Below, in pieces: positions 16,153 through 24,013 of a stretch of DNA of 64,000 nt (its first letter is position 1; each line of letters starts with the position of its first letter). The stretch is from an uncultured Ruminococcus sp. Its GTDB lineage: Bacteria; Bacillota; Clostridia; Lachnospirales; Lachnospiraceae. Below the pieces are notes generated by a model. That model did not search any database, had not been told where the DNA came from, and saw only the letters and a list, made by a program, of their open reading frames with translations. The stretch covers positions 1 through 64,000 of the forward strand of contig CAJFQC010000003.1 of assembly GCA_904418845.1 (NCBI GenBank), read 5' to 3'. Both the position numbers and the translations under genes were made by a program.

Positions 16153-17096
16153 CCGATATCCCCTCCCGCCTGCTTTACATTTCTGCCAAGGAATCGTCCG
16201 GTGCTTCTCTCATATAGATACACATGATTGCTCAGTACCTCTTCTTCCGCCACCTGCGTCTCATTGATATCCTTTACCATGTCATCCATTTCTTTTCTGC
16301 TGATCTCCCGGGTATATGGAACGATCACAACCTCGTGGATACTGCTCGGCAGAATATAGTAATCTCCCTGAAGGATCTCCCCGACGTCTTCCATGATATG
16401 CGGGTAAGCAATACAGGCCGCCCCGTAATTTCTCAGACTATTGGACAATACATACATTCCATCTCTTTCCTTTCCAGCTCCTGAAAGAAGATTTTCTGTT
16501 TCCGGCATTTGTCCGCAGCCCTTTCCGAGCATCTCTTTCAAAGCATAATCCATGGTCATCATCTCCGCGGGAAGCAGCTTTCTCGCATTTTTTATGGCGT
16601 CCTGCCAGAGGGTCTCCGTCCCCACGTTCCACTGCCTCGCATGGTTGTTGGATACAGCCATGACCGCCGTGCTTTCCCCTGTGGCTTCAAAAAGGACATA
16701 AAATACGATCGACAGATCAAGAAACATCCTGTGAGGGACTGTAGACAAAAACTTTCTGTTCTTCGCTGTATTGATCAGCTTAAAGACAATCCTGTCCTTC
16801 ACCCCGTCATAGGTCAGAATCCGGTCGCAGTCCCACGATTCTTCTTTTTTGATGTTCTCGTAGAACTCTATAAGTTCTCCCACAATATATCCCAGCGGTC
16901 GCCCTTCAAGATAGCTCTCATAGTATTCCTCCAGATAGATCGTGGGAGAAATATTAACTCCGGGCGTCTCAATGAGTACCCCTGTACGTTCTTTGCCGTT
17001 ATTTTTTACCGCCGTATGCAGACCGGCCTTAACACCTCCCGTCATTCTCTGATTCATCTGCTTCTCTACCGCGTGTGCAAACTCTTTGTAGTCCAT
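16149..17096 (-). CDS. DUF5688 family protein
   Basis: 315 residues, soluble, and recognised as the DUF5688 family that is frequent in Lachnospiraceae genomes. Typical segments are YKEFAHAVEKQM at the start, a central IVFKLINTAKNRKFLSTVPHRMFLDLSIVFYV, VSNNHARQWNV, and LSNSLRNYGAACIAYPHIMEDVGE. The function is unknown. It overlaps the surface-protein gene by four bases (ATGA), so the two are translationally coupled, which is odd for a cytosolic protein of unknown role. AAAGGAG precedes the ATG. Confidence 0.85.
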   Translation of the reverse strand: MDYKEFAHAVEKQMNQRMTGGVKAGLHTAVKNNGKERTGVLIETPGVNISPTIYLEEYYESYLEGRPLGYIVGELIEFYENIKKEESWDCDRILTYDGVKDRIVFKLINTAKNRKFLSTVPHRMFLDLSIVFYVLFEATGESTAVMAVSNNHARQWNVGTETLWQDAIKNARKLLPAEMMTMDYALKEMLGKGCGQMPETENLLSGAGKERDGMYVLSNSLRNYGAACIAYPHIMEDVGEILQGDYYILPSSIHEVVIVPYTREISRKEMDDMVKDINETQVAEEEVLSNHVYLYERSTGRFLGRNVKQAGGDIG

Positions 17097-17302
17097 GTTT
17101 CTCCTTTCTCAACGCGGTCCATCGTAAATTAAATGAGAAAACCGGTACGAACCGTACCTTCTGAATAAGATAAAACTTTATGAACAATATTATGTGACCT
17201 TGATTATAGACGAGCATATAAGAAAAAACAATCTGGAATGTTCCACAAAATACAGCGGGTGATTTTCTTACAGTTTTACCCTCATTTTTATCTGACAGCA
17301 CC

Positions 17303-17338
17303 AAAAAAGGATGTACCGCACAAAACGATACATCCTTT
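17303..17338 (-). terminator. intrinsic terminator of efp
   Basis: AAAGGATGTA and TACATCCTTT pair around a 13-base loop, and minus-strand RNA continues into a run of six U. It closes the aroK-yqeG-efp group. The rest of the gap 17097-17379 shows nothing I can name. Confidence 0.85.
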
Positions 17339-17379
17339 GATCTTGCAATTTTGGTAAATATTTTCCCGGAAAATCAATC

Positions 17380-17937
17380 TTACACTCTTGACAGGTATTC
17401 GCCTGTACGTGTATCAATCTTCAGCACATCACCTGGCTCTACAAACAGCGGAACCATAACTGTTGCCCCTGTCTCTACCGTAGCCGGCTTTGTAGCGCCC
17501 TGTGCTGTATCTCCCTTGAAGCCCGGCTCTGTCTCTGTGATAGCCAGCTCGACGAACAGCGGAGGCTCAACAGAGAACACATTGCCATTGTGTGAACAGA
17601 TCTTCACTGTCTCATTCTCTTTTACAAACTTGAGTGCGTCTCCGACAACCTCTGCATTCAGAGCAATCTGATCATATGTCTCCACATCCATGAAGTTATA
17701 CAGATCACCGTCCTGATACAGGTACTGCATGTCCTTTCTGTCGATATGCGCCTTCGGGAATTTCTCTGTCGGGCGGAATGTCTTCTCAACAACTCCTCCA
17801 CTGATGATATTTTTTAACTTTGTTCTTACGAAAGCAGCTCCCTTTCCCGGTTTTACATGCTGGAATTCCAGAATCTGATAGATATTCCCGTCAATCTCCA
17901 CGGTAATACCATTCTTAAAATCTCCTGCTGCGACCAT
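17380..17937 (-). CDS. efp: elongation factor P
   Basis: 185 residues, the family's normal length, with a KOW-like N-terminal domain and two OB domains. [19 protein letters not shown] contains the tip lysine (about Lys32) that sits near the peptidyl-transferase centre and is modified in many species. The C-terminal [17 protein letters not shown] is the classic EF-P ending. It relieves ribosome stalling at polyproline runs. GGAGG stands seven bases before the ATG. It lies downstream of yqeG in the same direction and has its own terminator. Confidence 0.98.
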   Translation of the reverse strand: MVAAGDFKNGITVEIDGNIYQILEFQHVKPGKGAAFVRTKLKNIISGGVVEKTFRPTEKFPKAHIDRKDMQYLYQDGDLYNFMDVETYDQIALNAEVVGDALKFVKENETVKICSHNGNVFSVEPPLFVELAITETEPGFKGDTAQGATKPATVETGATVMVPLFVEPGDVLKIDTRTGEYLSRV

Positions 17938-17993
17938 TTATATTCCTCCTTCAATCGCGCGTCTCATCGGACGCTCTATCTTTTGATTTTATA

Positions 17994-18506
17994 CTAATTT
18001 TCCCCATTTTTCAATCTTTTTTTATAGAAATGCAGGACAATATTCTCCGCACTCCGCTTGAGGACAATCTGAATCTCCTCCTTGGGATGAATGGGCTTAA
18101 CAAGAATATTGCGGATTCCCGTGCGCTTTGCTCCCCAGACATCTGTAAAAAGCTGGTCTCCGACAAAGATTGTGTTCGTCCTGTCTGTCCCCATAAGCTC
18201 CATGGCGCGGATGTAATTCTTCGTGGAAGGTTTGTTCGCATTGTTGATATAATGGATTCCGATATCCTTGTTAAACATCTTCACGCGCTTCTCCCTGTTA
18301 TTCGAGAGAAGACATGAGGAAAGCCCGATATCCGAAAGCCTCTTAAAAAGCTTCTTTGCCCTCTCATCCGCGGGCGCACCGTGAGGCACAAGTGTGTTGT
18401 CAATATCAAATATAATGCCTCTGTATCCTTCCTCATACAGTTTTTCAAAAGGGATGATGTAAGTGGACGCCACATACTCATCCGGGAAAAATCTCTCAAA
18501 CATCAT
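17994..18506 (-). CDS. YqeG family HAD-IIIA phosphatase
   Basis: 170 residues. HAD motifs are in order: GIIFDIDNTLVPHG (nucleophile Asp), SSCLLSNNREKRV (motif II Ser) and KPSTKNYIRAMELM (Lys) with TIFVGDQLFTDVWGAKRTG (acidic motif). This is the YqeG group widespread in Firmicutes, a soluble hydrolase whose physiological phosphate substrate is not established. The ATG overlaps the aroK stop by four bases. Confidence 0.93.
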   Translation of the reverse strand: MMFERFFPDEYVASTYIIPFEKLYEEGYRGIIFDIDNTLVPHGAPADERAKKLFKRLSDIGLSSCLLSNNREKRVKMFNKDIGIHYINNANKPSTKNYIRAMELMGTDRTNTIFVGDQLFTDVWGAKRTGIRNILVKPIHPKEEIQIVLKRSAENIVLHFYKKRLKNGEN

Positions 18507-19288
18507 TTCTCATCTAACTCCGTAAGCTTGGTGATCAGCTCCTCTGATATCTGAAGGATCGACTTGCCGTCCGTCTGGATGACCACGTCCGCCGCAGCCT
18601 CGTATTTTTCCCTGCGCTTCTCCATCAGATCTGCGATGAACTCTACATTATTATTATCCTTAAGAAGCGGCCTGTCATTGCTGTCCTTGACTCTGTCGTA
18701 AATGGTCTCCGGGCTGGCCGTAAGAAGGACCACCCTTCCGTTCTTCTTCATCTCAATTACATTTTCTTCCCTGAGTGCCACGCCTCCGCCGCAGGAAATG
18801 ATACAGTTCTTTCCTGTCTGCAGCTCCTTTAAAAGGTTTGTCTCAAGGCTGCGGAAATATTCTTCTCCATATGTAGCAAAAATATCCGGGATGCTCATCT
18901 CCTCCCGTTCCGCGATCTCCTGATCCATCTCTACCAGCTTCATGTCGAACATCATGCTCAGATAATCCGAGATTGTCGTCTTGCCAGCTCCCATGAACCC
19001 GATGAGGACGATATTGTAAGAGAAGAGCTTTCTCGCCTGTATCCTCTTACTGTTCCTTAGGATACGCTTAAATACGTCCTGTATCTCGTCGCGGTATTTA
19101 TTGTCCCTGAGTTTCTCATCCAAACGCCTCTGCTGCTTCTGCTCCTGTGCGGGCTGCAGAATCGGCATCCCGTATGTCTCTTTATATGCCATGATCTTTT
19201 CAATGATGGCATTTCTCTCCACAAGCGCGTCAATAATCTTATCGTCACAGAACGCGAGCTGCTCGCGGTACATTTCCAGATCGTTCAT
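18503..19288 (-). CDS. bifunctional chorismate mutase / shikimate kinase
   Basis: 261 residues with two domains. Residues 1-88 form an AroQ-type helical chorismate mutase (LEMYREQLAFCDDKIIDALVERNAIIEKIMAYKE and KRILRNSKRIQARK, with the expected basic residues). Residues about 93-255 form shikimate kinase, with Walker A IVLIGFMGAGKTT, shikimate-binding MDQEIAEREEMSIPDIF, YFRSLE, ISCGGGVA and the lid region DRPLL. The chain therefore joins a step before and a step after chorismate: shikimate 3-phosphorylation and chorismate to prephenate. Expression is likely coupled with yqeG through the four-base overlap. Confidence 0.93.
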   Translation of the reverse strand: MNDLEMYREQLAFCDDKIIDALVERNAIIEKIMAYKETYGMPILQPAQEQKQQRRLDEKLRDNKYRDEIQDVFKRILRNSKRIQARKLFSYNIVLIGFMGAGKTTISDYLSMMFDMKLVEMDQEIAEREEMSIPDIFATYGEEYFRSLETNLLKELQTGKNCIISCGGGVALREENVIEMKKNGRVVLLTASPETIYDRVKDSNDRPLLKDNNNVEFIADLMEKRREKYEAAADVVIQTDGKSILQISEELITKLTELDEK

Positions 19289-19413
19289 CTTCGTCCTCCG
19301 TTCCCTGTATAATAACTACTATAGTATACCAATTTCCTTTCATGATATCAAGAACGAAGATTCTGCGTTTACAGACTGTAACTTTTCGTCTTTAGTAGAA
19401 GAAGAGTTCGAAT

Positions 19414-20118
19414 TCAGACCGTCTTATCAATAGCCTTCCCGACGTTTTCTTTAAACTCCGTCCATGCGTCCTCGTCCTCCACGAAAAACTTTGGGCAGAT
19501 CTTTCCCGTCACATCATAGTGCCGGATCACGTCATCCTCAGTCAGCCCGAACTTCACGCACAGCCATGCCGTAAGCTGCACGAGAGAGCTGTACGTTTCC
19601 TGCGTAAACTTTCCGCTCTCATCGGGATGACATACCTCGATGGACACGGTATCACTGTTCCTTTCATTGGACGCATATGCCACTTCCCATGTGGGAACGC
19701 ACTGGATGATCTCTCCCTCCAGTCCCACGATGAAATTACTGCTCGCCTGTGTTCCCTGGGAATACTGGAGACTGTTAAAATAATCCCTGTTCTCCTGGGC
19801 GGAACTGCCCGGATTCGCCGTATAATGGATGACCACTCCGGTGATATCGTCTGTATTGATCCCTGGTCTGGAATAAGGGTTCACATCAAGGAGCTGAACG
19901 TCAAGCTCCGGTTCAGAAGCGTCCACATCCACATGATATGTCCCGTCTGTCATACAGGAGCGCACGCCCAGCACCACGGTCAGTATAAGCAGTACGGCAG
20001 CGCCGATAAGGATATACCGGTTTTTAAATATTCTCTTCCGATCCGATTTTCCTGTTTTTGATCTTCCTTTTTTCTTTTTGTATGTATTACTTCTTTTGTT
20101 CCCTGTGTATGAATTCAT
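19414..20118 (-). CDS. membrane-anchored N-acetylmuramoyl-L-alanine amidase (amidase_2/PGRP type)
   Basis: 234 residues. A very basic N-terminus (KKKKGRSKTGKSDRKR) precedes one transmembrane helix (about 34-52), giving an N-in, C-out single-pass anchor. The extracellular domain shows the zinc ligands of type 2 amidases: VVIHYTANPG, SIEVCHPDES and VIRHYDVTGKICP. WEVAYASNERN forms part of the active groove. It should cut the bond between N-acetylmuramic acid and the stem peptide. It stands alone, with an unremarkable 125-base gap before it and a 138-base gap after. Confidence 0.9.
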   Translation of the reverse strand: MNSYTGNKRSNTYKKKKGRSKTGKSDRKRIFKNRYILIGAAVLLILTVVLGVRSCMTDGTYHVDVDASEPELDVQLLDVNPYSRPGINTDDITGVVIHYTANPGSSAQENRDYFNSLQYSQGTQASSNFIVGLEGEIIQCVPTWEVAYASNERNSDTVSIEVCHPDESGKFTQETYSSLVQLTAWLCVKFGLTEDDVIRHYDVTGKICPKFFVEDEDAWTEFKENVGKAIDKTV

Positions 20119-20256
20119 CTGTACGCCTCGCCGTATCGTCCTGCTTCCAGTTTCTGCTGATTAAAAATTATATCACATAAATACTTCTCCGGGATGAAGA
20201 AAATGTTATAATTTTATAAACCGCAATACTTTTATTTCTATCCGTGCGTTCTATAT

Positions 20257-21369
20257 TTATTGCAGCATCAGCCAGTTTGCCCGGAACGGCCGCATCAGGT
20301 TCCAGTACCAGCCCCCTGTCAGCCCATACTCATTTATCAGATTCCATTTTGCCTCAATGCTCCTCACATCTTCAAACCAGACTACATGCTCCATTCCGTT
20401 TTTCCGGTAAGTGAACCATGGGCTCTGCGCCACTGCAGCATACTCGATGACAGCTCCGTTCTCCGCGGCAATATCCACCGCTTCCACATTTCCGACAGTG
20501 CGCGCCCTTGTCACGCCGCGCTCATAAGGAAGCTGCCAGTCATACCCATAATTCGGAATCCCCATGATAAGTCTCTCTGCCGGAATCCGCGTCAACGCGT
20601 ACTCCACCACCTGACGCACTTTATCAAGGGGCGCCACAGCCATGGGCGGACCGTAGGTGTATCCCCACTCATAAGTCATCAGAAACACTGAATCCGCATT
20701 CTCCCCGAGCAGGGCATAATCTTCCCCCTCCACCAGAAGCCCCTTCTGGTCATCCGACACTTTAGGCGCCACAGCCACGGACACCCGGTATCCATTCTCA
20801 TTCATCCTGGCGCGCAGTTTTCCCACAAACTCCGCATACTGGACCCGGTTCTCAGGCAGCACGTACTCAAAGTCAACATCCACTCCCGAATATCCTCTGT
20901 CACTCACCGTCTCCAACATCTGCCCGATCAGTTTTTCCTGCACCGCTTCATTTTCCACAAGCACTTTTACAAGCTGATTATTGAACACTCCCTCGGAAAA
21001 CGGAGTCAGCACCATCAGGGGCTCCGCTCCGCGGTTCCACGCCGTCTCGATCATCCACAGCTCATTCTGGAGAGGAGGAACCAGATCCCCCTCAAACGTA
21101 AATCCATAAGAAAATATAAGAAGTTCCTTCAGCGCAGGAAATGTCTGGCCGAGAATTTCCGGTTCAATGAACGGATAAGCATACCCGCCCACTGTCCTTC
21201 CCTGCGCCAGATCAGGTTCTTCACCGGGCGCAAGAAGAAGGAGCGCCTGCCCTGGAACAATACGATTTCTGTCTGATATCTGATTATCATAGACGATCTT
21301 CCAGACAGGAACTCCCGTCTGACGGGAAATTCCTTCCAGCGTATCGCCTCTTTCCACTACATAGATCAA
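20257..21369 (-). CDS. LysM and GH18 domain protein (YaaH/SleL-like spore cortex hydrolase)
   Basis: About 370 residues. An N-terminal LysM (YVVERGDTLEGISRQTG to PGQALLLL, residues 2-45) binds peptidoglycan. The rest is a GH18 barrel with the catalytic signature YSGVDVDFEY, in which Glu is the acid, plus SVFLMTYEWGYTYGPP and LIMGIPNYGYDW. Relatives coat spores and act as N-acetylglucosaminidases in germination. I chose TTG at 21369, because GGGGGTGA lies five bases upstream and homologs start at the LysM; an ATG at 21393 is the alternative. No signal peptide is visible, consistent with delivery into the spore. Confidence 0.88.
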   Translation of the reverse strand: MIYVVERGDTLEGISRQTGVPVWKIVYDNQISDRNRIVPGQALLLLAPGEEPDLAQGRTVGGYAYPFIEPEILGQTFPALKELLIFSYGFTFEGDLVPPLQNELWMIETAWNRGAEPLMVLTPFSEGVFNNQLVKVLVENEAVQEKLIGQMLETVSDRGYSGVDVDFEYVLPENRVQYAEFVGKLRARMNENGYRVSVAVAPKVSDDQKGLLVEGEDYALLGENADSVFLMTYEWGYTYGPPMAVAPLDKVRQVVEYALTRIPAERLIMGIPNYGYDWQLPYERGVTRARTVGNVEAVDIAAENGAVIEYAAVAQSPWFTYRKNGMEHVVWFEDVRSIEAKWNLINEYGLTGGWYWNLMRPFRANWLMLQ

Positions 21370-21471
21370 AAAGTCACCCCCGTGGAGAAGCATATGCTTC
21401 CCGGCAGGGGATTATGACATGTGTATTTTCAATTGCTCCCGGCATTTTCCCTCTCTGTCCTTCAGGCTTTC

Positions 21472-21509
21472 AAAAAACGCGCCCTGCCATCGGAATGAAT
21501 GGCAGGGCG
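21472..21509 (-). terminator. intrinsic terminator after the queD-like gene
   Basis: CGCCCTGCCAT and ATGGCAGGGCG pair around an eight-base loop; minus-strand RNA then runs CGUUUUUUG. It ends the perR-queD-like unit. Confidence 0.9.
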
Positions 21510-21547
21510 ACTCTTCTCTGATTCGCTAAAATGTTATGTACCGGATG

Positions 21548-22114
21548 TTAATTTTTCTTATAACCACACTTCGGGCATACGCCGTTCTCGTCCAGAGCAA
21601 TACCGCACAGCGGACAGCGGTCGATAGCAAGCGACGGTTTGAACTCCTCGGAAGCCGCGTTGACGCCGCTTGTGAAAGTCAGTTTTACAATATTCAGCTT
21701 ATCTTTCAGAAGGTCGTACACGATCTTGATCATTCCTTCCACTGTCATTGTCTCTTTTGTCACAACAAGGCGACATTCCGGGTAAGCAGTCGCCAAATCT
21801 GTCTTGAAAGCCGGTCCCTTCATGACATTGTTAGGCGCGCCGTCCTTAATTCCCTGCTTCTCGTAAACACCGAGAATCGCCGGAAGAAGGGGGTCGTCCT
21901 CGCGGAGAATCAGCGCATGGTCAAAGTTTTTCAAAACTTCCCATGCGGTTTTCTGAATCTCATTACATGGGAAAACCATATTTACCCCGGCATTGACAGT
22001 GTCCTCAACCTCAATAGTCAGAACGCCTGTGTGCCCGTGCAAATACTGGGCTTCACCTTTAAATCCGTAAAACCGGTGTGCATACTGTAAGTCAAGTGTT
22101 GTGATACTTCTCAT
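21548..22114 (-). CDS. QueD/6-pyruvoyl-tetrahydropterin synthase family protein with zinc ribbon, catalytic Cys absent
   Basis: About 188 residues. The T-fold domain keeps the zinc histidines (LQYAHRF and YLHGHTG) and the NFDHALIL motif. In QueD enzymes a cysteine stands just before HGH; here the segment is FKGEAQYLHGHTG with none. A C-terminal zinc ribbon, CPLCGIALDENGVCPKCG, is added after the fold. So the chemistry is probably not that of standard QueD, and no queC or queE lies nearby, although queA is 800 bases away. ATG at 22114 has the better spacing from AAAGGAG; ATG at 22120 is only two bases from it. The gene overlaps the perR-like gene. Confidence 0.82.
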   Translation of the reverse strand: MRSITTLDLQYAHRFYGFKGEAQYLHGHTGVLTIEVEDTVNAGVNMVFPCNEIQKTAWEVLKNFDHALILREDDPLLPAILGVYEKQGIKDGAPNNVMKGPAFKTDLATAYPECRLVVTKETMTVEGMIKIVYDLLKDKLNIVKLTFTSGVNAASEEFKPSLAIDRCPLCGIALDENGVCPKCGYKKN

Positions 22115-22556
22115 TTTCATCTCTCCTTTTTCTATTATTTACGGGTTTTTCTGCGCCCGTATGCGCACTTTGTCCAGAGGATGCAGAACATTCCGGACAT
22201 ATGCCCTTGAACACAAGGTCATAACCGCTCAGCTTGAATCCGCCGACGTCTTTCACTGATTTTTCCAAATCCGGAATGTATTCCATATCCAAGTCAAATA
22301 CCTTGCCGCACTTCAGACATCTCACATGATAGTGGTCGTGGCAGCGATGGTCGAAGTGATCGGCGCCGGAAGGGATCTCCATCTTCCTGATCTCCCCGCT
22401 CTCGGAAAGTTCATTCAGATTTCTGTATACCGTTCCTCTGCTGATCGTCGGGTGCTTTTCGGCAACAGCATAATATACTTCCTCCGCAGTCGGATGGGAT
22501 TTTAGCTGCTGTACGGCTTCCAGTGTCAAAGAACGCTGAATTGTGTTGCGTTTCAT
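22092..22556 (-). CDS. Fur family regulator, PerR-like
   Basis: 154 residues. A winged-helix DNA-binding domain (SLTLEAVQQLKSHPTAEEVYYAV and SRGTVYRNLNELSESGEI) is followed by the metal domain HFDHRCHDHYHVRCLKCGKVFDLD and CPEC. The two CxxC pairs bind structural zinc; the histidine-rich stretch is the regulatory metal site typical of PerR. Members sense peroxide or metals in anaerobes. ATG at 22556 is chosen, because AAAGGAG lies ten bases upstream and an in-frame TTG at 22565 directly abuts it. The last 29 bases overlap the queD-like gene, forming an operon. The promoter upstream carries an inverted repeat, suggesting autoregulation. Confidence 0.9.
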   Translation of the reverse strand: MKRNTIQRSLTLEAVQQLKSHPTAEEVYYAVAEKHPTISRGTVYRNLNELSESGEIRKMEIPSGADHFDHRCHDHYHVRCLKCGKVFDLDMEYIPDLEKSVKDVGGFKLSGYDLVFKGICPECSASSGQSAHTGAEKPVNNRKRRDENEKYHNT

Positions 22557-22587
22557 AGGAATCAATCTCCTTTTAACATTGTTTCCT

Positions 22588-22625
22588 TATTGATAATATA
22601 TCCTATTAAGAATATTATGTCAATA
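22588..22625 (-). promoter_or_regulatory. promoter of the perR-like operon with overlapping inverted repeat
   Basis: On the minus strand, TTGACA (22618-22623), a 17-base spacer and TATATT (22595-22600). The block is bounded by TATTGA and TCAATA as an imperfect AT-rich inverted repeat spanning both elements, which is where a Fur-type repressor would bind. It does not match the canonical Per box well. The remaining gap up to 22893 holds nothing I can identify. Confidence 0.7.
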
Positions 22626-22893
22626 GTGTGTTTAGAAATTTCTGTAAAATATATATTTCTGCCATAAATAGCATACGTCCCATAAATGTCTCCCCTCGCA
22701 AAACCGTTCCGCTCTACTTCAAAGATTTGCTCTCAAGAGATATTCCAGGAGCTTTTTATCCATGCCGGAAAGTCTGTATTTTGCAGCTTACGGCAACGTG
22801 CGTCAATCGGAAGTGACTGCCGTTTTAAAATGCCGTGCCAGTATATCTTTCCTGCACAGAGAAATAGCTGAATATGTTATCGGACAAAGGTTC

Positions 22894-23919
22894 TCATTTA
22901 ATGAGCATGGCATCTCCAAATGAAAAGAACCTGTACCGTTCCCTCACTGCTTCCTCATATGCCGCGAGCACATGTTCTCTTCCCGCCAGAGCTGATACGA
23001 GCATGACCAGTGTGGATTCCGGAAGATGGAAGTTGGTGATCAGGGCGTCCAGTATCTTGAACTGATAGCCCGGATAGATAAAGATCTCCGTCCACCCACT
23101 GCATGCGCTTAAGCGTCCGTTCTCATCTGCCGCAGACTCGATAGTCCGGCAGCTTGTAGTCCCTACACAGATGACGCGCCCGCCGTTTTCTTTAGCACGG
23201 TTGATCTTCCCTGCCGCTTCCTCACTGATCATATAGAATTCGGAGTGCATGTGGTGGTTCTCCACATCGTCCACCTTCACCGGGCGGAACGTCCCCAGCC
23301 CCACATGAAGGGTCACCCTGGCAATGTCCACACCTTTCTCTTTGATCTCATCAAGCAGTTCCGGGGTAAAATGAAGCCCCGCCGTAGGAGCCGCCGCAGA
23401 GCCGTTGTTCCTGGCATACACCGTATTGTAGCGTTCTTTATCCTTTAACTGATGGGTGATGTACGGTGGCAGAGGCATCTGACCTAACTGATCCAGGATC
23501 TGCTCAAAGATCCCCTCGTACTCAAAGCGGATCAGCCTGTTCCCTTCGTCCACGATGTCTACGACCTCGCCCGCAAGAAGCCCGCCGCCAAAACTGATCC
23601 TTGTGCCAGGCCTTGCCTTGCGCCCCGGCTTCACCAGTGTCTCCCACACATCGTCCGCGCCTCTCTTTAAGAGCAGCACCTCGATCTTGGCTCCGGTCTC
23701 TTCTTTGGCTCCGATGAGACGCGCCGGGATCACCTTTGTGTCATTAATGACCAGGCAGTCCCCGGAGTTCAGATACCCGACGATATCCCGGAATACATGA
23801 TGCTCCGTCTTCCCAGTCTCCTTGTCAAGGACAAGAAGCCGTGAGGAAGAACGGTCCTCAAGGGGATCCTGGGCGATCAGCTCTTCCGGAAGGTCATAAT
23901 AAAAATCACTTGTCTTCAC
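22894..23919 (-). CDS. queA: tRNA preQ1 ribosyltransferase-isomerase QueA
   Basis: 341 residues, the usual family length, starting at GTG 23919 behind AAAGGA; a longer in-frame extension to 23964 has no ribosome site and no homology. Motifs are [65 protein letters not shown] and [17 protein letters not shown]. It transfers and isomerises the ribose of S-adenosylmethionine onto preQ1-modified tRNA to make epoxyqueuosine. It lies downstream of pheT in the same direction, with a hairpin between. Confidence 0.97.
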   Translation of the reverse strand: MKTSDFYYDLPEELIAQDPLEDRSSSRLLVLDKETGKTEHHVFRDIVGYLNSGDCLVINDTKVIPARLIGAKEETGAKIEVLLLKRGADDVWETLVKPGRKARPGTRISFGGGLLAGEVVDIVDEGNRLIRFEYEGIFEQILDQLGQMPLPPYITHQLKDKERYNTVYARNNGSAAAPTAGLHFTPELLDEIKEKGVDIARVTLHVGLGTFRPVKVDDVENHHMHSEFYMISEEAAGKINRAKENGGRVICVGTTSCRTIESAADENGRLSACSGWTEIFIYPGYQFKILDALITNFHLPESTLVMLVSALAGREHVLAAYEEAVRERYRFFSFGDAMLIK

Positions 23920-23950
23920 AGATATTATCCTTTCTTCGCTATCGCACAAA

Positions 23951-23980
23951 GTGTCAGGCATCACTTAAAATGCCTGACAC
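23951..23980 (-). terminator. hairpin between pheT and queA
   Basis: GTGTCAGGCAT and ATGCCTGACAC pair perfectly (11 bp) around an eight-base loop. On the minus strand the tail is only UUUGUG, so termination of pheST would be partial and queA could receive read-through. It could also overlap an unseen queA promoter. Confidence 0.6.
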
Positions 23981-24013
23981 CATCTGTTTGCTGTATAATT
24001 GTATAGGATCGTG

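Noticed and set aside
17029-17304. 91-residue minus-strand frame before the DUF5688 gene
   Set aside because: Overlaps the DUF5688 start in another frame, with no recognisable domain; it would add nothing conserved.
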